Positions 1-11,085 of a stretch of 57,291 bases of DNA are shown piece by piece. Position numbers and translations under genes: made by a program. The notes beneath the pieces were generated by a model that was not told the origin of the DNA, did not search any database, and worked only from the letters and a program-made list of their open reading frames with translations. How positions within the stretch are numbered: the stretch's first letter is position 1; every line of letters begins with the position of its first letter. Where the stretch lies: positions 1-57,291 of the forward strand of contig JAPLHZ010000333.1 in the NCBI GenBank assembly GCA_026389365.1, read 5' to 3'. This DNA comes from Cyanobacteriota bacterium (GTDB lineage: Bacteria; Cyanobacteriota; Cyanobacteriia; Leptolyngbyales; Leptolyngbyaceae).

Positions 1-1196
1 CATCTCCAAAAGCATTGCATTTAGAAAAGTTGGAAAAGGAAGAATTACAACAGATAATCAATCGACACAGTACATCGCAGCAAATAGCCCAACGAGCAAA
101 GATAGTTGTTTTAGCCTCTCAAGGATACAGTCAAGCAATGATAGCGCGGGAATTAGATATCAGCCGCAAAAGTGCCCGATTGTGGCGAGACCGATGGGTG
201 TCGGGACGGGAAAAAGACATGTCCGTGTTGGATTGTTTGAAAGATGCCGAGCGTTCGGGTACACCGCCGACATTCGAGCTTGAGCAAATCATGCACTTAT
301 TTGCAATCGCCTGTGAAAGTCCAGAGGAAAGTGGTCGCCCCATCAGCCAATGGACAAGTCGCGAACTCGCCGACGAAATGATCCAACGGGGGATAGTGAC
401 CACGATATCACCGAGGCACGTTGGACGCTTACTTGCCGAAGCAGATATCAAACCGCACCAATCAGGTTACTGACTGAATCCAGCCCCCGACCCATTGTTT
501 GATCAAAAAGTAACAGCGATTACTGACAATTACTTAAATGCAATAGAGCGAGCCGCATTAGGTGAACAAACCATCAGTCTTGATGAAATGACGGGTATCC
601 AAGCCCTTGAACGCAAATATCCTGACAAGCCCTTGGAGCCTGGCAAGATTCAACGCCGCGAGTTTGAATATATTCGACATGGTACGCAAACCTTAATCGC
701 CAGTTTTGATGTCGCCACGGGTTTAGTCATCAAAGCATCTGTGGGCGATACACGTACTGAAGTTGACTATCTTGAGCATGTCCAACAAACGATAGACACT
801 AACCCTAATGCTACCAAATGGCATTTAGTCATGGATTGCCTCAATACTCATCAATCTGAGTCCCTCGTTCGCTATGTTGCCCAAGTCGAAGGATTGGAGA
901 TTGATTTGGGTATCAAGGGTAAGAGCGGTATCCTTAAATCTATGCAGACAAGGACTGATTTCTTAACCGACAAAACTCATCGTATTGTCTTTTATTTTAC
1001 TCCCAAGCATTGTTCTTGGCTTAATCAGATTGAGATTTGGTTTGGCATCTTGATGCGTAAGTTACTCAGACGCGGTAACTTTATCTCTCAAGCCGATCTG
1101 AAGTCTCGCATTATCTTGTTTATTGACTACTTCAACCGCACTATGGCTAAGCCTTTTAAATGGACTTATAAAGGTAAGGCTTTAGCCGTCTAAAGT
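1..1196 (+). mobile_element. IS630-family insertion sequence (left end lies outside or at the window start)
   Basis: HTH N-terminal ORF (15-473) and DDE C-terminal ORF (495-1193) in the same frame; DDE-type motifs SLDEMTG, VMDCLNTH, SWLNQIEIWFG. Confidence 0.8.
15..1193 (+). pseudogene. IS630 transposase interrupted by one in-frame TGA (471-473)
   Basis: Both ORFs are in the same frame; the junction reads KPHQSGY*LNPAPDPLFDQKV, where Trp (TGG) would fit the usual YWLNP context. Confidence 0.75.
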
Positions 1197-2012
1197 TTGT
1201 TCCTTCACTTTAGCCGCCTTGTACTACGTACTTTTCAAAGGTTTCTTAATGATGATTTCCCATTAAGAAATTTACAGTTACGTGATGATGTTAACGATAA
1301 GAAGTACTCGGAGCTTTCTCAGAGAGATAGAGATGAGATAAGAAAGCGCTCTATCAGAGCTATTGTGATTTTGAATGAATCAGACGAAGAAGTAAAATAT
1401 GAAGTATTTGAACGCCTAAATCTCGGAAGCATCCAGTTAACTCCACAGGAAATAAGAAATAACACCTTAAGAGGAGATTTCAATGATTTACTCAAAGAAC
1501 TAGCAAGTGAAAAATTGTTCAAGGATATGTTGAATCTAAAGCTAAAGAAAGATGACACAAATATGGCACACGAAGAGCTAGTCCTTCGATTTTTTGCGTA
1601 TCATGACAGTGGATATAAACGGACTGAAAATCTGTCATATTTTCTTACTGAATATATGAAGGAAAATCAAAACCCTACTAAAGATAAGATAAGAACTCTT
1701 AGAGAATTATTCATTGGAACAATCCAATTAGTATACAAATACCTTGGTGAAAAAGCATTTTCAAATTTTGGTGAAAAAGTGGGGAAATGGGCTAGCGTTA
1801 CTAATCGTTCTTTATATGATGCTGAAATGTTAGCATTTTCTGATTTTATTGGGAAAGAGATTACGATTTCTAGTGATAATTTCGTTAGAAAGCTTGAAGA
1901 ATTGATGGCTGACCCAGAATTCAAAAAAAGTTTACATTCTCAAGCTGGCGGAACAATGATAGAAAAGAGAGTGAATGAGATCAAAAAAATTATATCTAAT
2001 TCGGAATTATAA
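1197..2012 (+). pseudogene. DUF262 family protein, 5'-truncated by the adjacent IS630
   Basis: Contains the DUF262-like internal segment YEVFERLNLGSIQLTPQEIRNN but lacks the N-terminal DGQQR region; begins directly after the transposase stop. Confidence 0.7.
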
Positions 2013-2015
2013 ATT

Positions 2016-2561
2016 ATGTATGATGGGCAATCTAGGATTTTAGATGTTCTTAGGGCTTTTACCGGAAGGGAAGGAGAGCCTAAGAATGAAGTCGAGTCAT
2101 ACATGTTGAAAGCAATGTGGTTAATGATGCTTTCAGAATTTGAGGCAAGTGTGAAGCAAAAAGCTGAAAACTATATCGATAAAATAAAAAAGAAGGATAT
2201 TTCTAATATCCACATATGTCTTTTAATAAGACATTTTCATGGCAAATCTGAAGATACATTGACGGCAGATAAAATTGTGGGATTTTACAGTAAAGATCCA
2301 AGAGAAATAAGTTATCGAAACTTCACTAAGGATAAGGTTCCTAAATATAAAACTAAGGCCGTCGAGAAGCTTTTTAATAACATGGGAATTTTTTTTACAT
2401 CTGATGAACTTATCTCATTATCGATTCTGGATAGTGTCGCATCAACTAGAGACTCCATAGCTCACGGAGACATTGATGTCCAAATAACTAGAAAAGAATT
2501 AGAAGAGCAGCTTCACAATCTCAGTGAACTTGCAAAAATGCTAGAGGAAAAGCTGATCTAA
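2016..2561 (+). CDS. HEPN-domain protein (MAE_28990/MAE_18760-like)
   Basis: All-alpha 181 aa protein with RX4H motif RDSIAH; starts 4 nt after the DUF262 stop. Confidence 0.6.
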   Translation: MYDGQSRILDVLRAFTGREGEPKNEVESYMLKAMWLMMLSEFEASVKQKAENYIDKIKKKDISNIHICLLIRHFHGKSEDTLTADKIVGFYSKDPREISYRNFTKDKVPKYKTKAVEKLFNNMGIFFTSDELISLSILDSVASTRDSIAHGDIDVQITRKELEEQLHNLSELAKMLEEKLI

Positions 2562-2658
2562 ATGGTTCTAAATTCATCAGATTGAATATTCTATTCATCT
2601 CACCGCACTTTGTTGATTATAAAATGTCATTTAAATAACTTTAAAGATAGATTTAAAA

Positions 2659-2696
2659 AACTCTCGTAAAAATGCGGATGCACCTTTACGAGAGTT
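2659..2696 (-). terminator. Hairpin terminator between HEPN gene and asnS
   Basis: Inverted repeat AACTCTCGTAAA ... TTTACGAGAGTT with a T-run on the - strand side. Confidence 0.65.
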
Positions 2697-2757
2697 AATT
2701 TTCGCTTAATTTTTAGAGGATTGAGAACTGCGTCAACATTGTGCCAAATGAATTGTT

Positions 2758-4164
2758 TTAAAACTCGACATTCATGGGAGTACGCGGGAAAGGAATCACA
2801 TCCCGAATATTCGCCATCCCCGTCATAAACTGCACCAGCCGCTCAAAGCCAAGCCCAAACCCTGCATGAGGCACTGTGCCATAACGTCGCAAGTCTAAGT
2901 ACCACCAGTAAATCTCCGGATCAAGTCCCTGGGCACGAATCCGAGATTCCAAGACATCTAGGCGCTCCTCACGCTGCGATCCACCAATGATTTCCCCAAT
3001 CTTCGGAGCTAAAATATCCATCGCTGAAACCGTTTTGCCTCCATCATCTAAACGCATATAAAAGGCTTTAATGCCCGTCGGGTAGTTAGTGACAATTACA
3101 GGCTTTTTAAAATACTCTTCAGCCAGCCAGCGCTCATGCTCGGATTGCATATCAATCCCCCATGCCACGGGATATTCAAAAGATTTATTAGATTTCTCTA
3201 GAAGGTCGATCGCTTCCGTATAAGTAACACGAGCAAATTCACTATTGATAATATTATTCGCTGTATCTAAAACACTATCGTCAATGCGCTGCTGGAAAAA
3301 CTCCATATCTTCTTGGCAATTTTCCATCACATGTTTAAATACATATTTCAGAAATGCCTCCGCCAAATCCATATCACCTTTCAAATCACAAAAAGCCATC
3401 TCCGGCTCCACCATCCAGAATTCAGCAAGATGTCGAGATGTGTTTGAATTCTCGGCTCGGAAGGTCGGACCAAACGTATAGACATCACTGAATGCCATGG
3501 CCATAATTTCGGCTTCAAGTTGACCGCTAACCGTGAGATAAGTCGGTTTACCAAAGAAGTCTTGGCCGAAGTCTACTTTGCCTTCTTTAATTGGCAACTT
3601 GTTTAAATCAAATCGCGTCACCGAAAACATTTCCCCGGCACCTTCGCAATCACTCGCTGTCAATATTGGCGTATGCACCCATAAAAATCCGCGTTCTTGG
3701 AAAAATTGATGGACCGCTGCTGCACAAGCATTTCGGACTCTAAACACAGCGCTTAATGTATTGGTGCGCGATCGTAAATGCCCAATATCCCGCAGAAATT
3801 CAAACGAATGCCGTTTCTTTTGCAATGGATATGTTTCTGGGTCAGCCTCGCCATGAACCACAAGAGCGATCGCTTGCATTTCAAGGCGTTGACCTTTACC
3901 GGGAGAGGGCACCAGTTTGCCTTCGATTTCGACCGAGGCTCCGGTATTAATTCGCTTAATCGATTGGGCATAGCCCGCGATCGCGTCACTCACCACCACT
4001 TGCAATCCTGCCATCGAGGAGCCATCATTCACTTCAATAAACGTAAACGTTTTTTGTTCACGCTTAGTCCGAACCCAACCGCGAATGATAACCGTGGTAT
4101 CGGGTTCGCCACTACGAAGGACTTGGGAAATACGGAAAACGGAGCTTTGAGTCGGCTGAGTCAT
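2758..4164 (-). CDS. asnS: Asparagine--tRNA ligase
   Basis: Full-length class II aaRS; motifs [69 protein letters not shown]. Confidence 0.95.
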   Translation of the reverse strand: MTQPTQSSVFRISQVLRSGEPDTTVIIRGWVRTKREQKTFTFIEVNDGSSMAGLQVVVSDAIAGYAQSIKRINTGASVEIEGKLVPSPGKGQRLEMQAIALVVHGEADPETYPLQKKRHSFEFLRDIGHLRSRTNTLSAVFRVRNACAAAVHQFFQERGFLWVHTPILTASDCEGAGEMFSVTRFDLNKLPIKEGKVDFGQDFFGKPTYLTVSGQLEAEIMAMAFSDVYTFGPTFRAENSNTSRHLAEFWMVEPEMAFCDLKGDMDLAEAFLKYVFKHVMENCQEDMEFFQQRIDDSVLDTANNIINSEFARVTYTEAIDLLEKSNKSFEYPVAWGIDMQSEHERWLAEEYFKKPVIVTNYPTGIKAFYMRLDDGGKTVSAMDILAPKIGEIIGGSQREERLDVLESRIRAQGLDPEIYWWYLDLRRYGTVPHAGFGLGFERLVQFMTGMANIRDVIPFPRTPMNVEF

Positions 4165-4282
4165 GGAAAAACCGCGCTACACATCTACTAGAAGAGATTA
4201 TGGATCATAATGTGAAATAGGGATTAATTGGGGAGATTGAGAGAGGCAAACCCTAGAGGCCACGAGGCTGAAGCATTGGAAT

Positions 4283-4567
4283 GTGCTGGAATATCGCCGC
4301 ATGACTGAGTTGGGAATTCTCAATCCAGATAAACGAACAGAATTGATTTCAGGACAAATTTTATTTGGGGCTGCCAAAGGAACGCCCCATATATTGGCTC
4401 TTCGTTTACTGGCAGTGGCGTTGGATTCGCTGTTAATCAATCAGCCTTTTTTCGTGAGTACTCAAGACCCGATTCAATCGGATGATTTCTTGCAACCAGA
4501 ACCCGATTTGGCGGTTTTATTTAATCTCCATTCCTTAGATAAACCTGAATTACTTCAGCGGTTCTGA
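4283..4567 (+). pseudogene. Uma2-family endonuclease fragment
   Basis: LEYRRMTELGILNPDKRTELISGQI...TQDPIQSDDFLQPEPDLAV matches the Uma2 N-terminal pattern; no upstream ATG in frame, C-terminus missing. Confidence 0.6.
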
Positions 4568-4972
4568 GCGCGGCTGTTCCAAACGGATAGGGGACTGATT
4601 TGAGTCGGGAACCCCTCGCATTCCCATCGCCCACGTCGTGAGTCCCCAACCGACCAAAATGCCCATGCCCCCAAAGCGTACAATCTGCCAAAAATACTCA
4701 CGAAGTCCCAACCAAGACACCAATTGACTTTCGAGACGCATTTCTACGTCATCCAGTTCAGCCGCGAGTCTTTGTAACTCTGCCTTTAGCTCCGGTCGGC
4801 TTGTTTTCAGGTCTTGGTGTTTAGCTTGCAGTTGATCTCTAAGTGCTTCATCGGCTTGCACTTGGTCATACCGATCGCGAAACTCACCAAGGGTTCGCTC
4901 TAGCTCCAGAAGAGCCGGACCGATTTCATCAGAATTGGGCGCGATCGGCAAAGGGGCAGACTCAGACGGCAT
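4550..4972 (-). CDS. Hypothetical coiled-coil protein with C-terminal TM helix (ORF track extends to 5149)
   Basis: Likely start MPSESAPLP, avoiding overlap with the divergent gene; coiled coil then GGMGILVGWGLTTWAMG. Confidence 0.6.
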   Translation of the reverse strand: MPSESAPLPIAPNSDEIGPALLELERTLGEFRDRYDQVQADEALRDQLQAKHQDLKTSRPELKAELQRLAAELDDVEMRLESQLVSWLGLREYFWQIVRFGGMGILVGWGLTTWAMGMRGVPDSNQSPIRLEQPRSEPLK

Positions 4973-5006
4973 AATAAAAGAAGAATTAAGAGCTTGATTA
5001 CAATCT

Positions 5007-5273
5007 ATGACACAATCTACAACCCGTAACGCTGTCAACCTCGATTCAGGCACAGAACCTCTTGAACTGGCCCAAGCCCTAGCCCAGACCTTGGCAATCG
5101 GCCACAAAGACTGGCATCGGCTCCAAGCTAATCGTTCAGCTCGGGCCAAGGAGCAAGCGGCAGTGGCATTAGTCTATTTGCTCAAGGGAGACAATGACCA
5201 AGCCCTAGCCCATCTTCAACAAGCAGCAGGATGGCTCGATCGATCGATTTCGTCTCCTGGCTGTCCGCATTAG
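5007..5273 (+). CDS. DUF6439-like small cyanobacterial protein
   Basis: ELAQALAQTLAIGHKDWHRLQANRSARAKEQAAVALVYLLKGD...AAGWLDRSIS. Confidence 0.6.
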   Translation: MTQSTTRNAVNLDSGTEPLELAQALAQTLAIGHKDWHRLQANRSARAKEQAAVALVYLLKGDNDQALAHLQQAAGWLDRSISSPGCPH

Positions 5274-5288
5274 ACTTTGAAGAATAAT

Positions 5289-5528
5289 CTACGCTTTTGG
5301 GCCTAGAAGAAGTTTGCGGCTATTTCGGGTTTGCTGCTGATGACACACCATGACGCAGGACACATTGGCAATGCGCGAGGAATAGTTACCGGGTGCCGTT
5401 GAACTGGACGTTGCACCCGCCATGGGCTGACAGAGCAGCGTCAACAGACAAGAACAACCTGCCAACAAGACTAAATCAAGCTGACGATGATTAAAGGACA
5501 AGAAATGATGCGCTAACCGATGGGTCAT
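5289..5528 (-). CDS. Hypothetical small protein with possible signal/TM segment
   Basis: 79 aa ORF, LDLVLLAGCSCLLTLLCQPMAGA hydrophobic stretch. Confidence 0.3.
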   Translation of the reverse strand: MTHRLAHHFLSFNHRQLDLVLLAGCSCLLTLLCQPMAGATSSSTAPGNYSSRIANVSCVMVCHQQQTRNSRKLLLGPKA

Positions 5529-5617
5529 GAAAGGGTACGGATGGGGGACGTTTCTGGAGACAAGATACCCTAATTTTAGCCAATTTTCTCAGAGATAAGA
5601 GATCGTTGGACGGTCAT

Positions 5618-6064
5618 TTAGGTAAGTATCGGCGATCGTGACGTGAATCGCATCTTCTTACAAAGACGTAACTGGGTGCCGCAAGGGTTCCACTGAACTT
5701 GATCAAAAACTTGATGCAATATAAATAAGCCACGCCCGGATTCAGTATCATCACTGAGCGTTTCTTCTAGATTAGATGTATGAGCATCTGGCGGCGTAAA
5801 TCCAGCACCTTGGTCACAAATAAGCCACTCGCACCGATCGTCACTGTGGGAAAATAATACCGAAATGCTTTTACTTGGGTCGAGTTTATTTCCATGTTTT
5901 GCTGCATTTACTAATGCCTCTTGTAACCCCAAATGCACCTCAGCGTGCCAATGGGACGGAATACAATCAAGCAACAGCTCTAAAACAGGTAACAGATAAA
6001 GCGTTGACGTAAAACTAACCGTCATCGCCGATCGCCCAGTTATTCGAGTTAATTTCGCGAACAC
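5618..6064 (-). CDS. RsbW-like anti-sigma regulatory factor (HATPase fold)
   Basis: EALVNAAKHGNKLDPSKSI and ICDQGAGFTPPD, N and G1 boxes of the HATPase_c/RsbW family. Confidence 0.8.
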   Translation of the reverse strand: MFAKLTRITGRSAMTVSFTSTLYLLPVLELLLDCIPSHWHAEVHLGLQEALVNAAKHGNKLDPSKSISVLFSHSDDRCEWLICDQGAGFTPPDAHTSNLEETLSDDTESGRGLFILHQVFDQVQWNPCGTQLRLCKKMRFTSRSPILT

Positions 6065-6193
6065 AGTAAACTCCGTATCACTAAATCAACAACATATCCA
6101 CTCCACATATATCAATCCTACATGAACTTTAGGAAGAGATTTGATATTTTCTGGGGATCGCATTTTTACTTTCAAGGCAATATTAAATAAAAC

Positions 6194-6772
6194 TTAAATC
6201 GATCGAAGTGATGTTTGTTGGACTTGACGGTTTAACGATCGCAGGTCTTGATGAAGCTTAGCGACCAGGTCGCGGTTGGTTGGATTGGTGGCGAGGGCTT
6301 TTTGCAGATAGCATAGGGCTTGCGGATAGCGACGATCGCGCATGAGACGACGACCCTGTTGTTGGTAGGCAATGGCACACCACTGCTGGACTTCGAGATC
6401 GTCGGGCAGCTTCGAGATCAACGCCTCCACTAGGGCTATTGCAGTGGCAAAGCGCTGTTGAACAAATAACTCGCGCAACCGGATATGGGCATTGTATTTC
6501 AGTAAATTTTCTGGCGTTTTAGCACAGGCGGCAGAAGCCGAATTTTTTGGGGGGCTTGACGCAGTGTGGGCTAGAAGAAATTTATAGGCGATCGTGATCG
6601 TGAGAAAAATATCTGACGCAGTTTGATTAGCAGCAGTTTGATTAGAGGTAGCTTGATGCGCTGCGGTGTCAGGATGGTGTTGACGTGCCAAAACCCGATA
6701 AGCCTGTTTGATTTGCTCGCGGGATGCACCCGGTTTTAGCCCAAGCGATCGATAATACTCCTCCAATTTCAT
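6194..6772 (-). CDS. J-domain (DnaJ-like) protein with TPR-like C-terminus
   Basis: YYRSLGLKPGASREQIKQAYRVLARQHHPDT with HPD motif; C-terminal TPR-like repeats. Confidence 0.85.
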   Translation of the reverse strand: MKLEEYYRSLGLKPGASREQIKQAYRVLARQHHPDTAAHQATSNQTAANQTASDIFLTITIAYKFLLAHTASSPPKNSASAACAKTPENLLKYNAHIRLRELFVQQRFATAIALVEALISKLPDDLEVQQWCAIAYQQQGRRLMRDRRYPQALCYLQKALATNPTNRDLVAKLHQDLRSLNRQVQQTSLRSI

Positions 6773-6858
6773 AGCCAGCCTAAAACCCTGATCAAAATAA
6801 AATGGCAGAACTCACTCTATGAATTCTGCCACCTCTTTCTAGATTTGGACGGAAAACC

Positions 6859-7455
6859 CTATTTCAAGGTTTCAATCACTTGGTCAATCAGACCATAATC
6901 TCGGGCTTCGGCTGCCGACATAAAGTAGTCGCGATCGGTATCTTTCTCGATTTTCTCAACCGTTTGACCACTGCGCTTAGCCAGAATCTCATTCAGCAAC
7001 GTCTTGATGCGAAGAATTTCCCGCGCCTCAATTTCAATGTCCGTTGCTTGACGACGACCCGTTCCACCCAGAGGTTGGTGAATCATGATGCGGGCGTGGG
7101 GCAAAGCAAGGCGCTTACCTTTGCTACCCGCAGACAACAAAAATGCACCCATACTAGCGGCCAGACCCACACAAATGGTGATCACTTCTGACTTGATGTA
7201 TTGCATCGTGTCATAAATTGCCATTCCAGCCGTGACGGACCCGCCAGGGGAATTGATATAGAGATATATCGGCTTAGACGGATCTTCCGAATCCAGATAC
7301 AACATCGCCGCAATGATAGAGTTCGCAAGGGAATCAGTTACTTCTTGGCCCAGGAAAATAATCCGCTCTTGGCTTAGGCGAGTGTAGATACTGACCCATT
7401 GCTCGTAGGTGCTACCGGGTAAGCGGTACGGGACTTTTGGCTCGCCGATAGGCAT
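6859..7455 (-). CDS. clpP: ATP-dependent Clp protease proteolytic subunit
   Basis: Catalytic Ser in [14 protein letters not shown] and His in [11 protein letters not shown]. Confidence 0.93.
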   Translation of the reverse strand: MPIGEPKVPYRLPGSTYEQWVSIYTRLSQERIIFLGQEVTDSLANSIIAAMLYLDSEDPSKPIYLYINSPGGSVTAGMAIYDTMQYIKSEVITICVGLAASMGAFLLSAGSKGKRLALPHARIMIHQPLGGTGRRQATDIEIEAREILRIKTLLNEILAKRSGQTVEKIEKDTDRDYFMSAAEARDYGLIDQVIETLK

Positions 7456-7498
7456 GGGGAAATCGCTCCAATTGATGATAAATGTTCAGGTCCAGACT

Positions 7499-8242
7499 CT
7501 AAATTCCAGCAGGAATTGGGGTAGGCAAGTCTTTGGTGCTTTCGAGGACGCGATCGATCAGGCCGTACTCCTTCGCTTCGTGGGGCGTTAGATAAAACAT
7601 CCGATCGGTATCTTTGGCGATTTTTTCAACCGTTTGCCCCGTGTTTCTAGCCATGATGTCAAGGACGGCGGTTTTGTTGATGATCGCTTCCTTCGCCCGA
7701 ATTTGGATATCCGTCGCTTGACCTTGGGCACCCGTGCGCGATTGGCTCAGTGTGATGGTCGCATGAGGCAAACTCGCCCGAAATCCTTTAGCACCAGATG
7801 ACAAGATCATCGCCGCCGTCCCCATAGCCTGACCGAGGCAAATGGTGTGGATGGGCGGTTTGATGTACTGCATGGTGTCGCAGATAGCGAAGGCTTCGGT
7901 CTCATAACCAATGGTCTCGCCGTCGTACCAGGAGGTTCCGGTGGAGTTGATATAGAAGAAGATGGGCTTCTCGGGGTCATCAAACTGCAAGTAAAGCAAC
8001 TGCGCGATGATCAATTCCGTGACATCAATTCCAATGCGACGTTTGACATCATCGGAAGAATAAAGTGGTAAACCCAAATAAACAATCCGCTCCTTCAACA
8101 GAAGCGATGCAATATCCGGGGGCGGAGTGCGGTAGGACTGATCGCCGTAATACTGTGTCTGACTCATAGCGTTTAATCTCGGGTTGCCTGAACCTGTAAC
8201 AACAATCTGCGCACCCACAGGTTTTTTGGCCTGCCTGAACAC
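7499..8242 (-). CDS. clpR: ClpR, catalytically inactive ClpP paralogue
   Basis: ClpP fold, but Ser site is GQAMGTAAM and His site is TITLSQSRTG; sits upstream of clpP as in cyanobacterial clpR-clpP operons. Confidence 0.85.
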   Translation of the reverse strand: MFRQAKKPVGAQIVVTGSGNPRLNAMSQTQYYGDQSYRTPPPDIASLLLKERIVYLGLPLYSSDDVKRRIGIDVTELIIAQLLYLQFDDPEKPIFFYINSTGTSWYDGETIGYETEAFAICDTMQYIKPPIHTICLGQAMGTAAMILSSGAKGFRASLPHATITLSQSRTGAQGQATDIQIRAKEAIINKTAVLDIMARNTGQTVEKIAKDTDRMFYLTPHEAKEYGLIDRVLESTKDLPTPIPAGI

Positions 8243-8975
8243 CCTCAGCTACAGGAGCGAGTTTCTCTATAATACAGCGCTGGGTGAAGTGAAGTGGGAT
8301 TTTTCGGTGGGGAGAACCGTATTTTTGTGATATCAGGGGGGAGGCGATGAAAACAAGCTAGTCTTAGGTCAAAAAATATCAAAAAATAGGGCATAACCTT
8401 AGTGGCTACACCCTTACTTGCACCTAATTGAACTACTCAAAGCAACGCTCGATTTCAAAACTATTTGCATCCTGCGCCTAATGGATTAATCGGCATTGGA
8501 GACGAAGAACCCGGAAGGTTGGTAAGAAGTCAGGAGAGGGATCGATTCGATCGCCTCCCTAACCTCGATTCATAATGCAGTCTCGTAGCTGAGATAGAGT
8601 TTCTGTATAGAACCCATTTGAGATCTAATCCTGAAACCAGAAGCCTTGCAGCTAGCTGGTTTTCTTCATTTTCTGGCAGAAAGCGGTTTTGCTAGGTAGG
8701 CAGGCTCTACCACTGATCGCAGAGTAACGGCTTCCTTCAAAGGAATAAGTTCGGTCTGGATATGTACTTAGAATAGCGGGTGAAACCACTGAGGTCATGG
8801 GGTAAATGTCGTTTTTTACAGTGATTTTACAGAAGCATTGTTGAGATGAAGAAGAGATATATTTTTCGGTAGAGAATCCGGAAGCGTGACAAGTCCAAGA
8901 GCAGATATACGATCGTCCCCCTGAAAGACCTATAAACTAGGAGTCATATTGATGGATTTGAGGAGTGGCGCGCAG

Positions 8976-9611
8976 ATGAGTAACGAGACACAGGATTTTG
9001 TGATTTATGACGGTGATTTGGCGATCGATCGTCTGGAGACTTATTTAGCGGGTTCGACCATTGCTGTTGACACCGAAACCATGGGATTACTGCCTCAGCG
9101 CGATCGGTTGTGTTTGGTCCAGCTTTGTGATGACCAAAACCGAGTGACGGTGGTGCGAATTCTGAAGGGCCAAACCAATGCGCCCAATCTAAAAGCCTTA
9201 ATGGAGGCAACTCAGGTCACCAAGATTTTTCACTTTGCCCGCTTCGACATCACGACTCTGAAATATCACCTAGACATTGCCGTTAGCCCGATTTTTTGCA
9301 CTAAGATTGCTAGCAAACTAGCCCGAACCTACGCACCACGACACGGATTGAAAGATTTGATTAAGGAAGTGGTGGGTGTGGAACTCGACAAAACGGCTCA
9401 AAGCTCCGACTGGGGCAATGCGGCAAATTTGTCTGATGAGCAACTGCGTTACGCGGCAAACGATGTGCGCTATTTGATTGAGGCTCGCGAAAAACTGACA
9501 ATAATGCTGGAGCGAGAAGAACGCTTATCGTTGGCGAACCAATGCTTTGCGTGTTTGCCGACTTTTGCAGAATTGGACATCGCACAGTACAGCAATCTCT
9601 TTGAGCACTAA
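8976..9611 (+). CDS. Ribonuclease D-like 3'-5' exonuclease
   Basis: AVDTETMGL, HFARFDITTLKYHL and YAANDVRYLIEAREKL DEDD exonuclease motifs; start taken at MSNETQDF. Confidence 0.88.
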   Translation: MSNETQDFVIYDGDLAIDRLETYLAGSTIAVDTETMGLLPQRDRLCLVQLCDDQNRVTVVRILKGQTNAPNLKALMEATQVTKIFHFARFDITTLKYHLDIAVSPIFCTKIASKLARTYAPRHGLKDLIKEVVGVELDKTAQSSDWGNAANLSDEQLRYAANDVRYLIEAREKLTIMLEREERLSLANQCFACLPTFAELDIAQYSNLFEH

Positions 9612-9757
9612 ACTTGGAGTACTGATTGCTAAAGCTTCAACAGACGTGCTTTTTCGCATCTAATCCTAAAATCTGGGCATTACTGGCGAAGTAACGATCG
9701 CGAATAATGCTCAATAACATCGATGGAATTCAACCCTTTGATTCGACAGCGTATGAG

Positions 9758-10030
9758 TTATGCGACTTCTAAACTAGAGCGAAACGACTGAAAGAAAGAA
9801 CGGATTGCTCTAGCAATGGGTGATTTTGAAATAATAGCCGATCGCATTTCAACAGTATCAGGAGCAGATGGAGTACCCCAAGTTGCGGCTAGAACATCGG
9901 ACCATTCAGCACCGGGGGCAATCTCTTCAAGGCTGATGAAGTCATCCATCAGGCCAGAGACTTCGATGTAAGTAGGTTCTGGGATGTAGGCAGATTCGGT
10001 GAAATTCTTGCGGAAAAGAGTGTTGAACAT
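9758..10030 (-). CDS. Hypothetical protein
   Basis: 90 aa ORF in an otherwise empty interval. Confidence 0.4.
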   Translation of the reverse strand: MFNTLFRKNFTESAYIPEPTYIEVSGLMDDFISLEEIAPGAEWSDVLAATWGTPSAPDTVEMRSAIISKSPIARAIRSFFQSFRSSLEVA

Positions 10031-10173
10031 AACGGCTTGGACTCCATCGACATAAGGTTAGATACGGGCGAATTCCGATCAAAGGGGGAGACTTGGCGAT
10101 CGGAATCTAATAAGGACTTACAGATACACTTAGGGTATATCTAGAAAACTTAGTGAAACTCACGGGCAAGTGA

Positions 10174-10662
10174 ATGACTGTTTTCTTGACTTGTATCAAA
10201 AGAATAGCACATACCTGCGTGGAGATACCTACGTGTTTTCGGGATACTTTAAGAAAGATTTACACAAATTCTATAGAACTTTATATATTCTCAGGATTAA
10301 AAATGATGGCTCCCTCGCAAATACTGAGACTAATGCAACGAATTCAGGTCGATAAATGGCCAATAGTATTGTTTCTATTGGCTTGTGTTTCTATCGGGAA
10401 CCCAGGAGTTCAGGCCGCTGAATTGCCTGCAATCGAGCCGGATTTGCCTGAAGAGGTGCTGCGATCGGAGATCCTACTGGATGGTCGATCGCCATTCGAT
10501 GGAAAACGGCTGACGGCGACGGAATATGCAGAGTTGCGACAGGAGATTGAACAGGCGAACGAGGTAGAGCCTCAACTCGCGTCCCAGATTCGGAGATTGG
10601 TGGGACTGATTAAATTTCGGAAGTTTATTAAACAGGTTTTACCGATCGTGCCGATTAAGTAG
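10174..10662 (+). CDS. Conserved hypothetical secreted cyanobacterial protein (true start possibly ~10303)
   Basis: Hydrophobic signal WPIVLFLLACVSIGNPGVQAAE followed by LLDGRSPFDGKRLTATEYAELRQEI. Confidence 0.6.
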   Translation: MTVFLTCIKRIAHTCVEIPTCFRDTLRKIYTNSIELYIFSGLKMMAPSQILRLMQRIQVDKWPIVLFLLACVSIGNPGVQAAELPAIEPDLPEEVLRSEILLDGRSPFDGKRLTATEYAELRQEIEQANEVEPQLASQIRRLVGLIKFRKFIKQVLPIVPIK

Positions 10663-11085
10663 TTTGCATAGGCGACAGGATTTGAAAGGGAAGAAAAATG
10701 GTGGATACGTTATCAATAATATTATTCGTTCGCGTCTTTTCATGCTAGGGAAATTACACTACTAACGATCGTACAGATTCAACAGCTCTGCGATCGCTCT
10801 TGATACAGGTGAAGCTCCCGCCTCAATCATTCAGTGAATAGAGCCGATCGTTGCCAAATTATGGCGAATTTGATGATTTTATATTTAGATTTTTTAAGGG
10901 GATTTAAGAGCGATCGATTGTAGGATAACAAATAGTGTGTAGATGTTGGGCTAATTTATCTACAATAAGAATTAATTTATTTCATTGTTTCGACAAAGAT
11001 AATCTGCATTTTTTATTGGTAGTTAGAACATAATTGTTCGCTATAATTATGGTGTAATTATAAGAAGTGTACATGGAAGCTCAGA

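Noticed and set aside
3245-4191. Plus-strand and alternate-frame ORFs antisense to asnS
   Set aside because: Fully contained in a well-supported aminoacyl-tRNA synthetase gene
7499-8242. ClpP with missing catalytic residues as a novel inactive enzyme
   Set aside because: This is the known ClpR situation in cyanobacteria, not new
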